This document shows, piece after piece, positions 1-8,218 of a stretch of DNA of 20,410 nt. Under the pieces are notes generated by a model that was not told the origin of the DNA, made no database searches, and saw only the letters and a program-made list of their open reading frames with translations. A program made the position numbers and the translations under genes. The DNA lies in contig JAZRVH010000028.1 in the NCBI GenBank assembly GCA_045598965.1, positions 1 to 20,410 on the forward strand, in the 5' to 3' direction. Each line of letters starts with the position of its first letter. Position 1 is the stretch's first letter. This stretch comes from RGIG426 sp045598965 (GTDB taxonomy: Bacteria > Bacillota > Clostridia > Oscillospirales > Acutalibacteraceae).

Positions 1-8
1 CGGTTTGT

Positions 9-14
9 TATAAT
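9..14 (+). promoter_or_regulatory. -10 box of the tRNA-Thr promoter
   Basis: A perfect TATAAT lies 15 bases before the mature tRNA 5' end, so a start near position 20 would leave a short leader. The -35 box would fall to the left of the window and cannot be seen. Confidence 0.7.
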
Positions 15-29
15 GGACGATGTTCAGAT

Positions 30-105
30 GCTACTGTGGCTCAGCTGGTAGAGCAGCTCACTCGTAATGAGCAGGTCGTCCGTTCGAATCGGATCAGTAG
101 CTCCA
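30..105 (+). tRNA. tRNA-Thr (anticodon CGT)
   Basis: A complete cloverleaf can be folded by eye. The acceptor stem is GCTACTG (30-36) with CAGTAGC (95-101), followed by the discriminator T and an encoded CCA (103-105). The D-stem is GCTC/GAGC. The anticodon stem GCTCA/TGAGC holds the loop CTCGTAA, giving anticodon CGT for the threonine codon ACG. The T-loop is TTCGAAT. An open frame that starts inside this tRNA is spurious and is not the antiporter start. Confidence 0.97.
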
Positions 106-106
106 A

Positions 107-130
107 CCCCCGACTTCGGTCGGGGGTTTT
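107..130 (+). terminator. Rho-independent terminator after tRNA-Thr
   Basis: An 8-bp GC-rich stem, CCCCCGAC (107-114) with GTCGGGGG (119-126), is closed by a TTCG tetraloop and followed by only four T residues. It begins two bases after the tRNA CCA end. The short U-tract suggests it could be leaky, which matters because the antiporter gene just downstream has no visible promoter of its own. Confidence 0.88.
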
Positions 131-159
131 CCTATGATGCATTTGAGGAGGCGAGCAAA

Positions 160-1422
160 ATGGAATTTAACGTGATGAACGTCGTGTTTGATTTGGCGGT
201 TATTTTGCTTGCCACCAAATTTTTCGGTTTGGTCACCCGCCATTATGGAATGCCCCAAGTGGTGGGCATGGTGGTGGCGGGCTTACTTATCGGGCCGGCA
301 ATCGTGTCGGAGCTTCCGCTCGGCATTGACGGGCTCATTGCTCCCACCGAAGCGGAAATGGACGCTCTGCACGCTTTTGCTCAGGTGGGTGCGTGCCTTG
401 TGCTGTTTTCCAGTGGACTGGAAACCAATTTGACGGAACTGAAAAAAAGTGGCGTTAAAGCCACATTGGTCGCTTGCGGCGGCGTGTTGGTTCCCCTTAT
501 TCTCGGCACGGTGGGGGCTCTGTTCTTTATGGGCGGGCTTGCCGCTGCGGCGGATGTTCACGTGCTGTATAACGCTTTGTTTGTGGGCTGTATTCTCACC
601 GCCACCAGCGTGGGAATCACGGTGGAAACCTTGCGAGAACTGAAAAAACTGCAAACCCCGGTGGGAACGGTGATTTTAAGTGCCGCTATTATTGATGATG
701 TGTTGGGTATTCTTGTTTTGAGCGTGGTGACCAACCTCAAGAGCGGTGGCAATATGTGGACGACGATTAGTCGCACCATCGGCTTCTTTGCGTTTGCGGT
801 GGGCTTCGGCTTGCTGTTCCGTGCGTTGTTTCGCTGGCTTGGGAAAACACGACCCCATCGCCGCCGCACCAGTATTTTGGCGTTCGGCTTGTGTTTTCTG
901 TTCGCCTACTATGCTGAGGAGTATTTTGGCGTTGCCGCTATCACCGGTGCATATATGGCGGGCATTATGCTCAGCGGATTGGAGGACACCTCGTTTGTGG
1001 ACCGCAAAGTGGTGGTGTCCGGCTATATGCTGTTTACCCCGATTTTCTTTGCCTATATCGGCATCAGTGCCGATTTCAGCCAGTTTAAGCTTTCGGATTT
1101 GTGGTTCTGCCTGGCGTTTGTGGTGCTCGGCATTGTCGGCAAAATCATCGGTTGCTCCGGCGTGGGACGGCTGTGCAAAATGCCTCGCCGAGAGGCGGCA
1201 ACCGTTGGGTGCGGTATGATTGCACGAGGCGAGGTGGCGTTGGCGGTTTATTCCGCCGGCTCGGCACTCATCTATACCGACGCCCAGGGCAAGCTTCTTG
1301 GTATCGACCCGCTGGCCGCCACGATTTTCTTGATTTTAACCTCGTCGGTGTTGTGCCCGATTTTGCTTAACGCCTGCTTTGGAAAAAAGAAGAAAAAGAA
1401 ACCGCAAAAAGCCACACCGTAA
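160..1422 (+). CDS. Cation/proton antiporter, CPA2 (Kef/NapA-like) family
   Basis: This is a 420-residue integral membrane protein that probably exchanges Na+ or K+ for H+ across the cytoplasmic membrane. It has about a dozen hydrophobic segments and recognisable CPA2 landmarks: GMPQVVG near residue 30, TATSVGIT at 147-154, the paired acidic motif IIDD with Asp179-Asp180 (the ion-binding pair of electrogenic NapA/NhaA-type antiporters), GKIIG with Lys328, and ARGEVAL near 357. There is no C-terminal RCK/TrkA nucleotide-binding domain; the protein ends in a lysine-rich tail. The start ATG at 160 is chosen because GAGGAGG lies at 145-151; an upstream in-frame start falls inside the tRNA. No own promoter is visible, so expression may depend on read-through from tRNA-Thr. 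The transported ion cannot be told from sequence. Confidence 0.9.
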   Translation: MEFNVMNVVFDLAVILLATKFFGLVTRHYGMPQVVGMVVAGLLIGPAIVSELPLGIDGLIAPTEAEMDALHAFAQVGACLVLFSSGLETNLTELKKSGVKATLVACGGVLVPLILGTVGALFFMGGLAAAADVHVLYNALFVGCILTATSVGITVETLRELKKLQTPVGTVILSAAIIDDVLGILVLSVVTNLKSGGNMWTTISRTIGFFAFAVGFGLLFRALFRWLGKTRPHRRRTSILAFGLCFLFAYYAEEYFGVAAITGAYMAGIMLSGLEDTSFVDRKVVVSGYMLFTPIFFAYIGISADFSQFKLSDLWFCLAFVVLGIVGKIIGCSGVGRLCKMPRREAATVGCGMIARGEVALAVYSAGSALIYTDAQGKLLGIDPLAATIFLILTSSVLCPILLNACFGKKKKKKPQKATP

Positions 1423-1435
1423 GATGTGGCTTTTT
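1406..1435 (+). terminator. Rho-independent terminator overlapping the antiporter stop codon
   Basis: GCCACA (1411-1416) pairs with TGTGGC (1425-1430), flanked by A5 before and T5 after. The TAA stop (1420-1422) is in the loop, so the last codons of the antiporter form the terminator itself. Confidence 0.85.
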
Positions 1436-1465
1436 ACCGTTCCAACAGCGAAAATGAAAAAAGTC

Positions 1466-1494
1466 TTTTCTTTCGCAAAAATGTATGATATAAT
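1466..1494 (+). promoter_or_regulatory. Promoter of cimA
   Basis: TATAAT at 1489-1494 is preceded by TG at 1486-1487, an extended -10. The -35 region at 17-bp spacing (TTTTCT, 1466-1471) is a poor match, as is common for extended -10 promoters. No T-box or leader-peptide attenuator fits in the roughly 20-base leader. Confidence 0.7.
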
Positions 1495-1522
1495 GAACAT
1501 TTAGAGAAAGGGGGAGCCCGTT

Positions 1523-3094
1523 ATGAAAAAACCCATTGCGATTTTTGATACAACCTTGCGGGACGGCTCACAGGCAGAGTCGATTTCCTATTCGTTGCAG
1601 GACAAGCTGCACATTGTCCGTACGCTGGATGCGTTCGGCGTCACCTATATTGAAGCGGGCAACCCTGCCTCCAACCCGAAGGATTTGCATTTTTTTGAGA
1701 TGTTAAAGGAAAATCCACCGAAACGGGCAAAGCTTTGTGCGTTTGGAGCGACGGTGCATCCCTTTACTCCGACGGAAAAGGACAAAAACCTTCAAAGCCT
1801 TTTGTCGGCGGAAACGCCGGTGGTGGCAATTGTGGGCAAGGCATCTGCCGCCCACGTCACCGATATTTTACAGATTGATAAAGCGGAAAATCTCCGGATG
1901 GTCAAGGATACCGTGGCGTATCTGAAAACCGCCGGGAGAGAGGTCGTTTTTGATGCAGAGCATTTCTTTGACGGCTACCGTGACGACAGCGAGTATGCGA
2001 TGTCGGTACTGCAAGCGGCAAACGACGCCGGTGCAAATGTGCTGTGTTTGTGCGATACCAACGGCGGCACGCTTCCGGACGAAATCAAAGCCGCTGTAGC
2101 GGCGGTGAAAGCCGCTTTTCCGGCGGCGACCCTCGGCATTCATTGCCATAACGACAGCGGATGTGCCGTGGCGGCAACGCTGTCGGCGGTGGATGCCGGC
2201 GTCTCCCATGTGCAGGGTACATTTTTGGGTCTCGGCGAGCGGTGCGGCAATGCCGCTTTGACCACGGTTATCGGCAATTTGACGTTCAAATACGACTGCG
2301 ACTGCGGCGTAAAGGTGAACGATATGAAGCGAGTAGCGGGAGAGATTGCCGAAATCTCCAACATTCGGATGCAACGCAGTATGCCGTACGTCGGCAAATG
2401 TGCGTTTGCCCACAAGGGCGGGATGCACGTGGATGCTGTGATGAAAATGCCGTCCTCTTTTGAACACATTGAGCCGTCGCTGGTCGGCAACGAACGCCGC
2501 TTCCTTTTAAGCGAGGTGGCGGGACGGGGCACGGTGCTTCCCCGCCTTCACAAATATGCTCCGGAGCTAACAAAGCAATCTCCCGAAACCGCCGCCATTG
2601 TGGAGGAGGTTAAACAGCGGGAGTACGCCGGCTACCAGTATGAGGGGGCAGATGCCAGCTTTGAACTACTGGTGAAACGCTATCTCGGCAAGTGGAAGCC
2701 CCACTTTAACGTGATTATGTACAAGCTGAGCGAGGATTTCCCCGCTCCTGACGGGGAACGCCAATCCACCGCTGTGATTAAAATCGAGGTGGACGGAAAA
2801 ACCCAAACGGCGGGAGCAATGGGTATCGGCCCGTTGCACGCTCTTGATACCGCCATGCGTGAGGCGTTGACCGCCTTTTATCCCGAAATCGGCGAGCTTC
2901 GGATGAGCGACTACAAGGTGCGTGTGATCGAGACCAACAAAGCCACCGACGCCACCACCCGTGTTTTGATGGAAACCACCGACGGCAACAAAAATGTGTT
3001 TGTCACGGTGGGCGTGTCTACCGACGTGGTGGAGGCCTCGTTTATTGCTTTGGTGGATGCGTTTGAATACGCCCTCTCTCGACAAGACAAATAA
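1523..3094 (+). CDS. cimA: (R)-citramalate synthase
   Basis: The 523-residue enzyme condenses pyruvate with acetyl-CoA to (R)-citramalate, the entry to the threonine-independent isoleucine route. It belongs to the HMGL/DRE-TIM family. Visible motifs are DTTLRDG at residues 9-15, GIHCHND at 205-211 with metal-binding His207 and His209, GLGERCGNA at 236-244 and FAHKGGMHVDAV at 295-306. The C-terminal part (about 400-520) matches the LeuA-type allosteric domain, where isoleucine feedback is expected from the family. Length and the DTTLRDGSQ opening fit the long CimA type better than LeuA or homocitrate synthase, but substrate choice is inferred. The start ATG has AAAGGGGGAG at 1507-1516. It is transcribed alone, between two terminators, with no other isoleucine gene in the window. 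Confidence 0.92.
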   Translation: MKKPIAIFDTTLRDGSQAESISYSLQDKLHIVRTLDAFGVTYIEAGNPASNPKDLHFFEMLKENPPKRAKLCAFGATVHPFTPTEKDKNLQSLLSAETPVVAIVGKASAAHVTDILQIDKAENLRMVKDTVAYLKTAGREVVFDAEHFFDGYRDDSEYAMSVLQAANDAGANVLCLCDTNGGTLPDEIKAAVAAVKAAFPAATLGIHCHNDSGCAVAATLSAVDAGVSHVQGTFLGLGERCGNAALTTVIGNLTFKYDCDCGVKVNDMKRVAGEIAEISNIRMQRSMPYVGKCAFAHKGGMHVDAVMKMPSSFEHIEPSLVGNERRFLLSEVAGRGTVLPRLHKYAPELTKQSPETAAIVEEVKQREYAGYQYEGADASFELLVKRYLGKWKPHFNVIMYKLSEDFPAPDGERQSTAVIKIEVDGKTQTAGAMGIGPLHALDTAMREALTAFYPEIGELRMSDYKVRVIETNKATDATTRVLMETTDGNKNVFVTVGVSTDVVEASFIALVDAFEYALSRQDK

Positions 3095-3123
3095 AAACGA
3101 AATCGCCCGTAAAGCAAAAACGC

Positions 3124-3158
3124 AAAAACACCGCAGACAACGTCTGCGGTGTTTTTTT
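3124..3158. terminator. Bidirectional terminator between cimA and glgP
   Basis: A perfect 11-bp stem, ACACCGCAGAC (3128-3138) with GTCTGCGGTGT (3142-3152), has an AAC triloop. A run of T lies on the right and a run of A on the left, so it can stop both converging transcripts. Confidence 0.93.
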
Positions 3159-3172
3159 GTAAGCATCTATCC

Positions 3173-5569
3173 TCAGTCCTCGACCGGGCGGCAATGCCAA
3201 ATGCGGTCAGAGTAGTCTTTGATGGCACGGTCGGCAGAGAAAATGCCGCTTTGGGCGGTGTTGAGCAGTGCCATTTTTGTGAAGCGATTGCCGTTTGCAT
3301 AAACGGCAGCGGAATCGGCTTGTGCCCGACGATAATCGTCGAAGTCCGCCAGCACCATATACGGGTCAACGGTGAGGAGCGAATTGACGATTTCCCGATA
3401 ATTCTGTCCACCGAAGCCGACAGACATAAAGTCTAATGCCCGGCGAATACGGGGATTGTTTTCGGCAAAGCGGCGGGGGTCATAGCCGTCTCGCTTTAGG
3501 GAGACGACCTCGGGCGTGGTTAAACCGAACAAAAAGGCGTTGTCTTTGCCGACGGCGTCCACAATCTCAATGTTGGCACCGTCCAACGTTCCGAGCGTCA
3601 CCGCACCGTTCATCATCAGCTTCATATTGCCGGTGCCGCTGGCCTCGGTGCCGGCAAGCGAGATTTGTTCGCTGATATCGGCACAGGGGATCAGTCGTTC
3701 GGCAAGGGTGACACGGTAGTCCTCTAAATAGACCACCTTTAACCGATCTCGCACCGCCGGGTCATTCTCAATTTCCTGTCCCAGCTTGCAGATGAAACGG
3801 ATAATCTCCTTAGCCAAAAAGTACCCCGGAGCGGCTTTTGCACCGAACAAATACGTCCGTGGAGCGAACGGCAGGTTGGGGTTTTCTTTTAGGTCGAGAT
3901 AGGTGTCTAAGATGTGCAAAGCGTTCAAGTGTTGCCGTTTGTATTCGTGAAGACGTTTTACCTGAACGTCAAACAGCGAGTCGGGGTCGAGAACAACACC
4001 GTTTTGCTGTTTCACATAGTCGGAAAAGGCGGCTTTGTTTTGACGTTTTACCTCCGAGAAAGCGGCAAGCGTCGATGCGTCGTCCGCAAAAGCGGCAAAT
4101 TTTTGAAGCTCGGCGGCATCGGTGACAAACCCGTCGCCGATGCGGTCTTTCAACAAGGCGGTCAAACGGGGGTTTGCCTGACACAGCCACCGGCGGTGGG
4201 CGATACCGTTTGTCACGTTTTTGAATTTTTCGGGGGATATGGCCGCTGCCGCCGGGAACACGGTGGTTTTCACCAGCTCGCTGTGCAGTTTAGAGACACC
4301 GTTGACCGAGTGGGAGGCGGCAACACACAGGTTTGCCATTTTTACGACGCCAAACTGCAAAATCGCCGTTTGCTCAACCATCGTATGGTCGCCGCCGGTT
4401 TTCTCGGCGATTTCTGCGTTGTGGCGGGCGTCAATCTCTTTGACGATTTGATAAATGCGGGGAAGACGCTCGGAGAACAAGTCCTCCGGCCAGCACTCCA
4501 ACGCCTCTGCCATAACGGTGTGGTTGGTATAGCCCACCGTGCGGCAAACGATGTCCCAAGCATTCTCCCAGCTGTAGCCGCATTCGTCCAAAAGAATACG
4601 CATTAACTCCGGAATGGCAAGCGTGGGGTGGGTGTCGTTCAAGTGGACAGTTGCCATTTCGGGGAAATTGTCCATCGTGTGATATTGCTTTAGGTGACGT
4701 TCCACCATATCCTGAACCGAGGCGGAAACGAGGAAATACTGTTGTGTCAGCCGCAGGGATTTTCCCTCACGGTGGTTGTCGGCGGGGTACAACACCTGGG
4801 TGATAACCTCTGCCATTGCCTTTTTCTCCATCGCCCGCAGGTATTCGCCTTGATTAAAAAGAGTCATATCCATTTCCGGTGCCGAGGATTTCCACAGCCG
4901 GAGGGTCGAGATACAATGCCCGCCCTTGGACGGAACCATCATATCGTAAGCGTGGGCAAGGACACGAGTGGCGTTTTCGTGGGAGACGTGGTGATACCCG
5001 CCGTCCCAGGATTCCACAACGTTGCCGCCAAACAGCACCTCTTTTGTCAGCTCCGGACGGGGGAGTAGCCAGCCACCGCCGCCGGGGAGCCAAAAATCGG
5101 GCAGCTCGGTTTGCCAGCCCTCCACTAACTTTTGACGGAAAATGCCGTATTCATATAAAAGCGAATAGCCGATAGCGGGCACCTTTGCGTTGGCAAGCCC
5201 GTCTAAAAAGCAGGCGGCAAGACGACCGAGACCGCCGTTTCCGAGACCGGCGTCCGGCTCCAATTCATATAACGCCTCTAATTTGGTTCCGAGTGCTCGG
5301 CAGGCGGCTTCCGCCTCGTCGGTCAGTCCCAGATTTTCCAAGTTGTTTCGAAGCGAACGTCCCATTAGGAACTCCATACAGAGATAGTAAACCTGCTTGG
5401 CATTCTGTACATATGCACGGTCCATAAATGCCACACGGTTTTCGTGGAGCCGTTCCCGTAAAATCAACACCAGTGCATCGTAAAAGTTTTCGTCCGACGC
5501 ATCCTCCGGCCGAACGGAGAACTGGTGGATGAGTTTGTTTTGCAGTTGTTCTTTAAGACCAGTTGCCAT
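3173..5569 (-). CDS. glgP: Glycogen/alpha-glucan phosphorylase
   Basis: The 798-residue GT35 enzyme releases glucose 1-phosphate from glycogen or maltodextrin using phosphate and pyridoxal phosphate. The family signature EASGTGNMK is at residues 642-650, with Lys650 the expected PLP-binding lysine. Other conserved stretches are DAGLGNGGLGRLAACF near 106-121, VHLNDTHP at 308-315 and KRLHEYKRQ at 538-546. The length is full for bacterial GlgP/MalP. The start is supported by AAAGGAG about nine bases upstream of ATG on the minus strand. It is a single-gene unit diverging from the ylxM-ffh operon and converging on cimA; no glycogen synthesis gene is adjacent. Glycogen and maltodextrin as preferred substrate cannot be separated from sequence alone. 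Confidence 0.96.
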   Translation of the reverse strand: MATGLKEQLQNKLIHQFSVRPEDASDENFYDALVLILRERLHENRVAFMDRAYVQNAKQVYYLCMEFLMGRSLRNNLENLGLTDEAEAACRALGTKLEALYELEPDAGLGNGGLGRLAACFLDGLANAKVPAIGYSLLYEYGIFRQKLVEGWQTELPDFWLPGGGGWLLPRPELTKEVLFGGNVVESWDGGYHHVSHENATRVLAHAYDMMVPSKGGHCISTLRLWKSSAPEMDMTLFNQGEYLRAMEKKAMAEVITQVLYPADNHREGKSLRLTQQYFLVSASVQDMVERHLKQYHTMDNFPEMATVHLNDTHPTLAIPELMRILLDECGYSWENAWDIVCRTVGYTNHTVMAEALECWPEDLFSERLPRIYQIVKEIDARHNAEIAEKTGGDHTMVEQTAILQFGVVKMANLCVAASHSVNGVSKLHSELVKTTVFPAAAAISPEKFKNVTNGIAHRRWLCQANPRLTALLKDRIGDGFVTDAAELQKFAAFADDASTLAAFSEVKRQNKAAFSDYVKQQNGVVLDPDSLFDVQVKRLHEYKRQHLNALHILDTYLDLKENPNLPFAPRTYLFGAKAAPGYFLAKEIIRFICKLGQEIENDPAVRDRLKVVYLEDYRVTLAERLIPCADISEQISLAGTEASGTGNMKLMMNGAVTLGTLDGANIEIVDAVGKDNAFLFGLTTPEVVSLKRDGYDPRRFAENNPRIRRALDFMSVGFGGQNYREIVNSLLTVDPYMVLADFDDYRRAQADSAAVYANGNRFTKMALLNTAQSGIFSADRAIKDYSDRIWHCRPVED

Positions 5570-5601
5570 TGTGCGTGTCTCCTTTCAAGGATTACCCCCT
5601 T

Positions 5602-5630
5602 ATTATATGCGAAAAAACGGTGTAATGCAA
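5602..5630 (-). promoter_or_regulatory. Promoter of glgP
   Basis: Read on the minus strand, TTGCAT (5630-5625), a 17-base spacer and TATAAT (5607-5602) precede the glgP start by about 33 bases. The -35 matches consensus at four of six positions. Confidence 0.75.
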
Positions 5631-5669
5631 GGGAGAACCAAAAAAATACCCCCAAATTGAAAAAATAAC

Positions 5670-5697
5670 TTGACAAACGATAAAAAAGGTGTATAAT
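5670..5697 (+). promoter_or_regulatory. Promoter of the ylxM-ffh-rpsP-khpA operon
   Basis: A perfect TTGACA (5670-5675) and a perfect TATAAT (5692-5697) are 16 bases apart. The leader of about 70 bases holds a small hairpin, GTAAAG (5708-5713) with CTTTAC (5722-5727), and a 10-bp palindrome GCAACGTTGC (5736-5745) of unknown meaning. Confidence 0.9.
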
Positions 5698-5775
5698 AAA
5701 CTTGTATGTAAAGTTTTTTGCCTTTACGAGTGCGTGCAACGTTGCCGCAAATTTAGATAAAGTGTGGTGCTCCCC

Positions 5776-6141
5776 GTGGCAAAAGATATGGAAATGGCGT
5801 TTCTGTGTGATTTTTACGGCGAAATGCTTACCGATAAGCAACGTGATGTGATGGAGTTATACTACAACGACGACCTCTCTCTGTCTGAAATTGCCGAAAA
5901 CGCCGGCATTACCCGTCAGGGTGTTCGTGATTCGATTAAACGTGCCGAGTCTCAGCTCGTGGAAATGGAAGAGCGTCTTGGTTTGGCTCGCCGCTTCCGT
6001 GAACTGCGTGAGCAGATGGAAATTGTGGAAAACGCCGCCAAAGAGATTCGTGAACAAAACAACTACCTCTCTCGCTCCCGTGAGATTGAGGAGCGTGCCT
6101 CCCGCATTGAGGAGATTGCCTCCGCATTGGCAGAGGAATAA
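5776..6141 (+). CDS. ylxM: YlxM/p13-like DNA-binding protein, SRP-associated
   Basis: This 121-residue protein belongs to the UPF0122/YlxM family, which has a sigma-70 region-4-like helix-turn-helix and is almost always encoded next to ffh. In streptococci the YlxM protein has been reported to associate with the SRP. Visible marks are FLCDFYGEMLTDKQRDVMEL near residues 9-28 and YYNDDLSLSEIAENAGITRQ near 29-48, then a charged coiled-coil-like C-terminus rich in Glu and Arg. The start is uncertain: GTG at 5776 gives the usual N-terminal length, but no good Shine-Dalgarno is visible. GTG 5764 and ATG 5788 are alternatives in the same frame. The gene ends 34 bases before ffh. Confidence 0.88.
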   Translation: MAKDMEMAFLCDFYGEMLTDKQRDVMELYYNDDLSLSEIAENAGITRQGVRDSIKRAESQLVEMEERLGLARRFRELREQMEIVENAAKEIREQNNYLSRSREIEERASRIEEIASALAEE

Positions 6142-6175
6142 CCCGCCCACCCCGTTTTTGTAAAGGAGACTTCCC

Positions 6176-7561
6176 GTGGCATTTGAAGGACTTTCGGATA
6201 AACTTGCCGCCACGTTCAAACGTCTGCGTGGCAGAGGAAAACTGAATGAAGCGGACGTGAAAGAGGCCATGCGTGAGGTTCGCCTCGCTCTCCTCGAAGC
6301 GGACGTAAACTATAAGGTTGCGAAGGATTTCACCAACAACGTCACAGCTCGTGCCGTCGGTGCGGACGTGATGGAAAGCCTTACGCCCGCCCAAATGGTG
6401 ATTAAAATCGTCAACGAGGAGTTGACGGCGTTGATGGGCGGTCAGGCGGAACGCCTCGCCACCACCAACCACCCGCCCTGCGTGATTATGATGTGCGGTT
6501 TGCAGGGCTCCGGTAAAACCACCCACAGCGGAAAGCTTGCCAAAATGCTGAAAAGCCAGGGAAGACGCCCGCTTCTTGTGGCGTGCGACGTGTATCGTCC
6601 CGCCGCCATTAAACAGTTACAGGTCGTAGGCGAGCAAGTCGGCGTTCCGGTGTTCGAAATGGGCACCGAAAACCCGGTGAAAATCGCCCAAGAGGCGATT
6701 AAACACGCCCGTGACCACGGCAACGATTATGTCATTTTGGATACTGCCGGTCGCTTGCATATTGACGAGCAGCTGATGCAGGAGCTTCAAAATATCAAAG
6801 AGACCGTCTCTCCCCATGAGCAGCTGCTTGTGGTGGATGCCATGACCGGTCAGGATGCGGTCAATGTCGCCAAAACCTTTGATGAGATGCTGGGAATCAC
6901 CGGCGTCATCCTCACAAAACTGGATGGCGATACCCGTGGCGGTGCGGCACTCTCGGTGCGTGCCGTTACCGGAAAACCCATCAAATTCGCCGGCACCGGC
7001 GAAAAAATGGACAATTTAGAGGTGTTCCATCCGTCCCGTATGGCGTCTCGTATCCTCGGAATGGGCGACGTGATGTCTCTCATCGAAAAGGTGGAGGCTC
7101 AGGCGGACGAAAAAGAGGCGGAGGAGCTTGCAAAAAAACTGCAGGAGGAGACCTTCGACTTAGAGGATATGCTGGACCAGTTCCGCCAAATCCGAAAAAT
7201 GGGCAACCTCAAAGAAATGCTCGGTATGGTGCCCGGTCTTTCCAAACAAGTGAAAGACCTCGACATTGACGATAAACAGATTGTTCGTGTGGAGTCGATT
7301 ATTTTGTCAATGACTCCTGCGGAACGCCACAAGCCCTCGCTGATTAACCCCTCTCGCAAACGGCGTATCGCCGCCGGTTGCGGCATGAAGGTGGAGGACG
7401 TGAACCGCCTGCTCAAGCAGTATGACCAGACGATGCAGATAATGAAGCGGTTCAAGAACAACGGCAAAGGCAAGAAAGGCAAAAAGGGCCGCCGTGGAAT
7501 GGGCGGTTTCGGCGGGATGATGGGCGGAATGCCCGGCGGTCAGAATCCGTTTGGATTCTAA
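6176..7561 (+). CDS. ffh: Signal recognition particle protein Ffh (SRP54)
   Basis: This 461-residue GTPase binds SRP RNA and signal peptides and delivers ribosome-nascent chains to FtsY at the membrane. The order is N domain (1-85), G domain (about 100-295) and M domain (about 325-435). Motifs are P-loop GLQGSGKT at 108-115, DVYRPAA at 128-134, DTAGRLH at 189-195, TKLDGDTRGG at 247-256, and the RNA-binding SRKRRIAAGCG at 393-403. The C-terminus ends in a Lys/Gly/Met-rich tail, usual for Ffh. Translation starts at GTG, with AAAGGAG about nine bases upstream. The gene is co-transcribed with ylxM; a 128-base gap containing a hairpin separates it from rpsP. Confidence 0.98.
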   Translation: MAFEGLSDKLAATFKRLRGRGKLNEADVKEAMREVRLALLEADVNYKVAKDFTNNVTARAVGADVMESLTPAQMVIKIVNEELTALMGGQAERLATTNHPPCVIMMCGLQGSGKTTHSGKLAKMLKSQGRRPLLVACDVYRPAAIKQLQVVGEQVGVPVFEMGTENPVKIAQEAIKHARDHGNDYVILDTAGRLHIDEQLMQELQNIKETVSPHEQLLVVDAMTGQDAVNVAKTFDEMLGITGVILTKLDGDTRGGAALSVRAVTGKPIKFAGTGEKMDNLEVFHPSRMASRILGMGDVMSLIEKVEAQADEKEAEELAKKLQEETFDLEDMLDQFRQIRKMGNLKEMLGMVPGLSKQVKDLDIDDKQIVRVESIILSMTPAERHKPSLINPSRKRRIAAGCGMKVEDVNRLLKQYDQTMQIMKRFKNNGKGKKGKKGRRGMGGFGGMMGGMPGGQNPFGF

Positions 7562-7563
7562 AA

Positions 7564-7603
7564 GCACGAGAGGCGAAAAGGTTTCGCCTCGCCTCTATCG
7601 TGC
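7564..7603 (+). other. Intercistronic hairpin between ffh and rpsP, no U-tract
   Basis: GCACGA (7564-7569) pairs with TCGTGC (7598-7603). Inside, AGGCGAAA (7571-7578) pairs with TTTCGCCT (7582-7589) around an AGG triloop; an alternative inner pairing is AGAGGCG with CGCCTCT. It begins two bases after the ffh stop. No T-run follows, so it is more likely an RNA-processing or stability element than a full terminator. Confidence 0.6.
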
Positions 7604-7689
7604 CCCGAATTTGTATTCAAACCGAATGAGAATGAGGTTGAATAAAGTATTACACAAATCACATCAAAACCAGGTTGGAGGTAAGGAAC

Positions 7690-7929
7690 ATGGCAGTCAA
7701 AATCAGACTTCGTCGCATGGGTGCGAAAGGTGCACCGTTCTATCGCATCGTTGTGGCGGATTCACGCTTCCCGCGTGATGGCCGTTTCATTGAAGAAATC
7801 GGCTATTACAATCCGATGGAGAATCCGGCGGATCTCCGTGTGGATACCGAGAAAGCACAGAAATGGATCGCGAACGGCGCTCAGCCGACCGATACCGTCA
7901 AAGACCTGCTGAAAAAAGCGGGCATCTGA
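7690..7929 (+). CDS. rpsP: 30S ribosomal protein S16
   Basis: The 79-residue protein is a 30S subunit component needed for body assembly. The opening MAVKIRLRRMGAKGAPFYRI followed by VVADSR and the later DGRFIEEIGYYNP are diagnostic of bS16, and the length is normal. ATG 7690 is chosen because GGAGG (7677-7681) is eight bases upstream; an earlier TTG in frame has no support. It precedes khpA in the usual Firmicute order. Confidence 0.97.
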   Translation: MAVKIRLRRMGAKGAPFYRIVVADSRFPRDGRFIEEIGYYNPMENPADLRVDTEKAQKWIANGAQPTDTVKDLLKKAGI

Positions 7930-7973
7930 AAATGTTAGCAAATCTCAAATCGCAGTAAAGGAGGTTAAGGGCA

Positions 7974-8207
7974 ATGAAGGAACTGTTAAAGTTGATCGCT
8001 CAAGGTTTAGTCGATGATCCGTCCGCCGTTGAGGTGGTGGAGGACGAGCCGAACGAAGAAGGCGTCATCGTATTCCATCTGCATGTTGCAGAGGGTGATA
8101 TGGGTCGCGTGATCGGCAAACAGGGACGAATTGCAAAAGCTCTCCGAACCGTCATGCATGCTGCTGCTGCGCGTCAAAGCGTAAAGGTCTCTGTGGAAAT
8201 CGACTGA
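7974..8207 (+). CDS. khpA: KH-domain RNA-binding protein KhpA (YlqC)
   Basis: This 77-residue single KH-domain protein binds RNA and, in streptococci and lactobacilli, pairs with KhpB/EloR in control of cell elongation. The hallmark GRVIGKQGRIAKALR is near residues 44-58, with the GXXG loop GKQG at 48-51. A strong AAAGGAGG lies at 7957-7964. It is the last gene of the operon here; in many Firmicutes rimM, trmD and rplS follow, but a terminator comes 12 bases after this stop. Confidence 0.95.
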   Translation: MKELLKLIAQGLVDDPSAVEVVEDEPNEEGVIVFHLHVAEGDMGRVIGKQGRIAKALRTVMHAAAARQSVKVSVEID

Positions 8208-8218
8208 TACTGCGAACA

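Noticed and set aside
67..159. Extended N-terminus of the antiporter starting inside tRNA-Thr
   Set aside because: It would translate the tRNA and its terminator; GAGGAGG before ATG 160 gives a better start and a normal CPA2 N-terminus.
6283..6310. Possible Ffh defect, because the P-loop is followed by THSGK instead of TTAGK
   Set aside because: Histidine at this place occurs in other clostridial Ffh proteins, and all G-domain motifs are intact. The motif itself lies near residues 115-120 (about 6518-6535).
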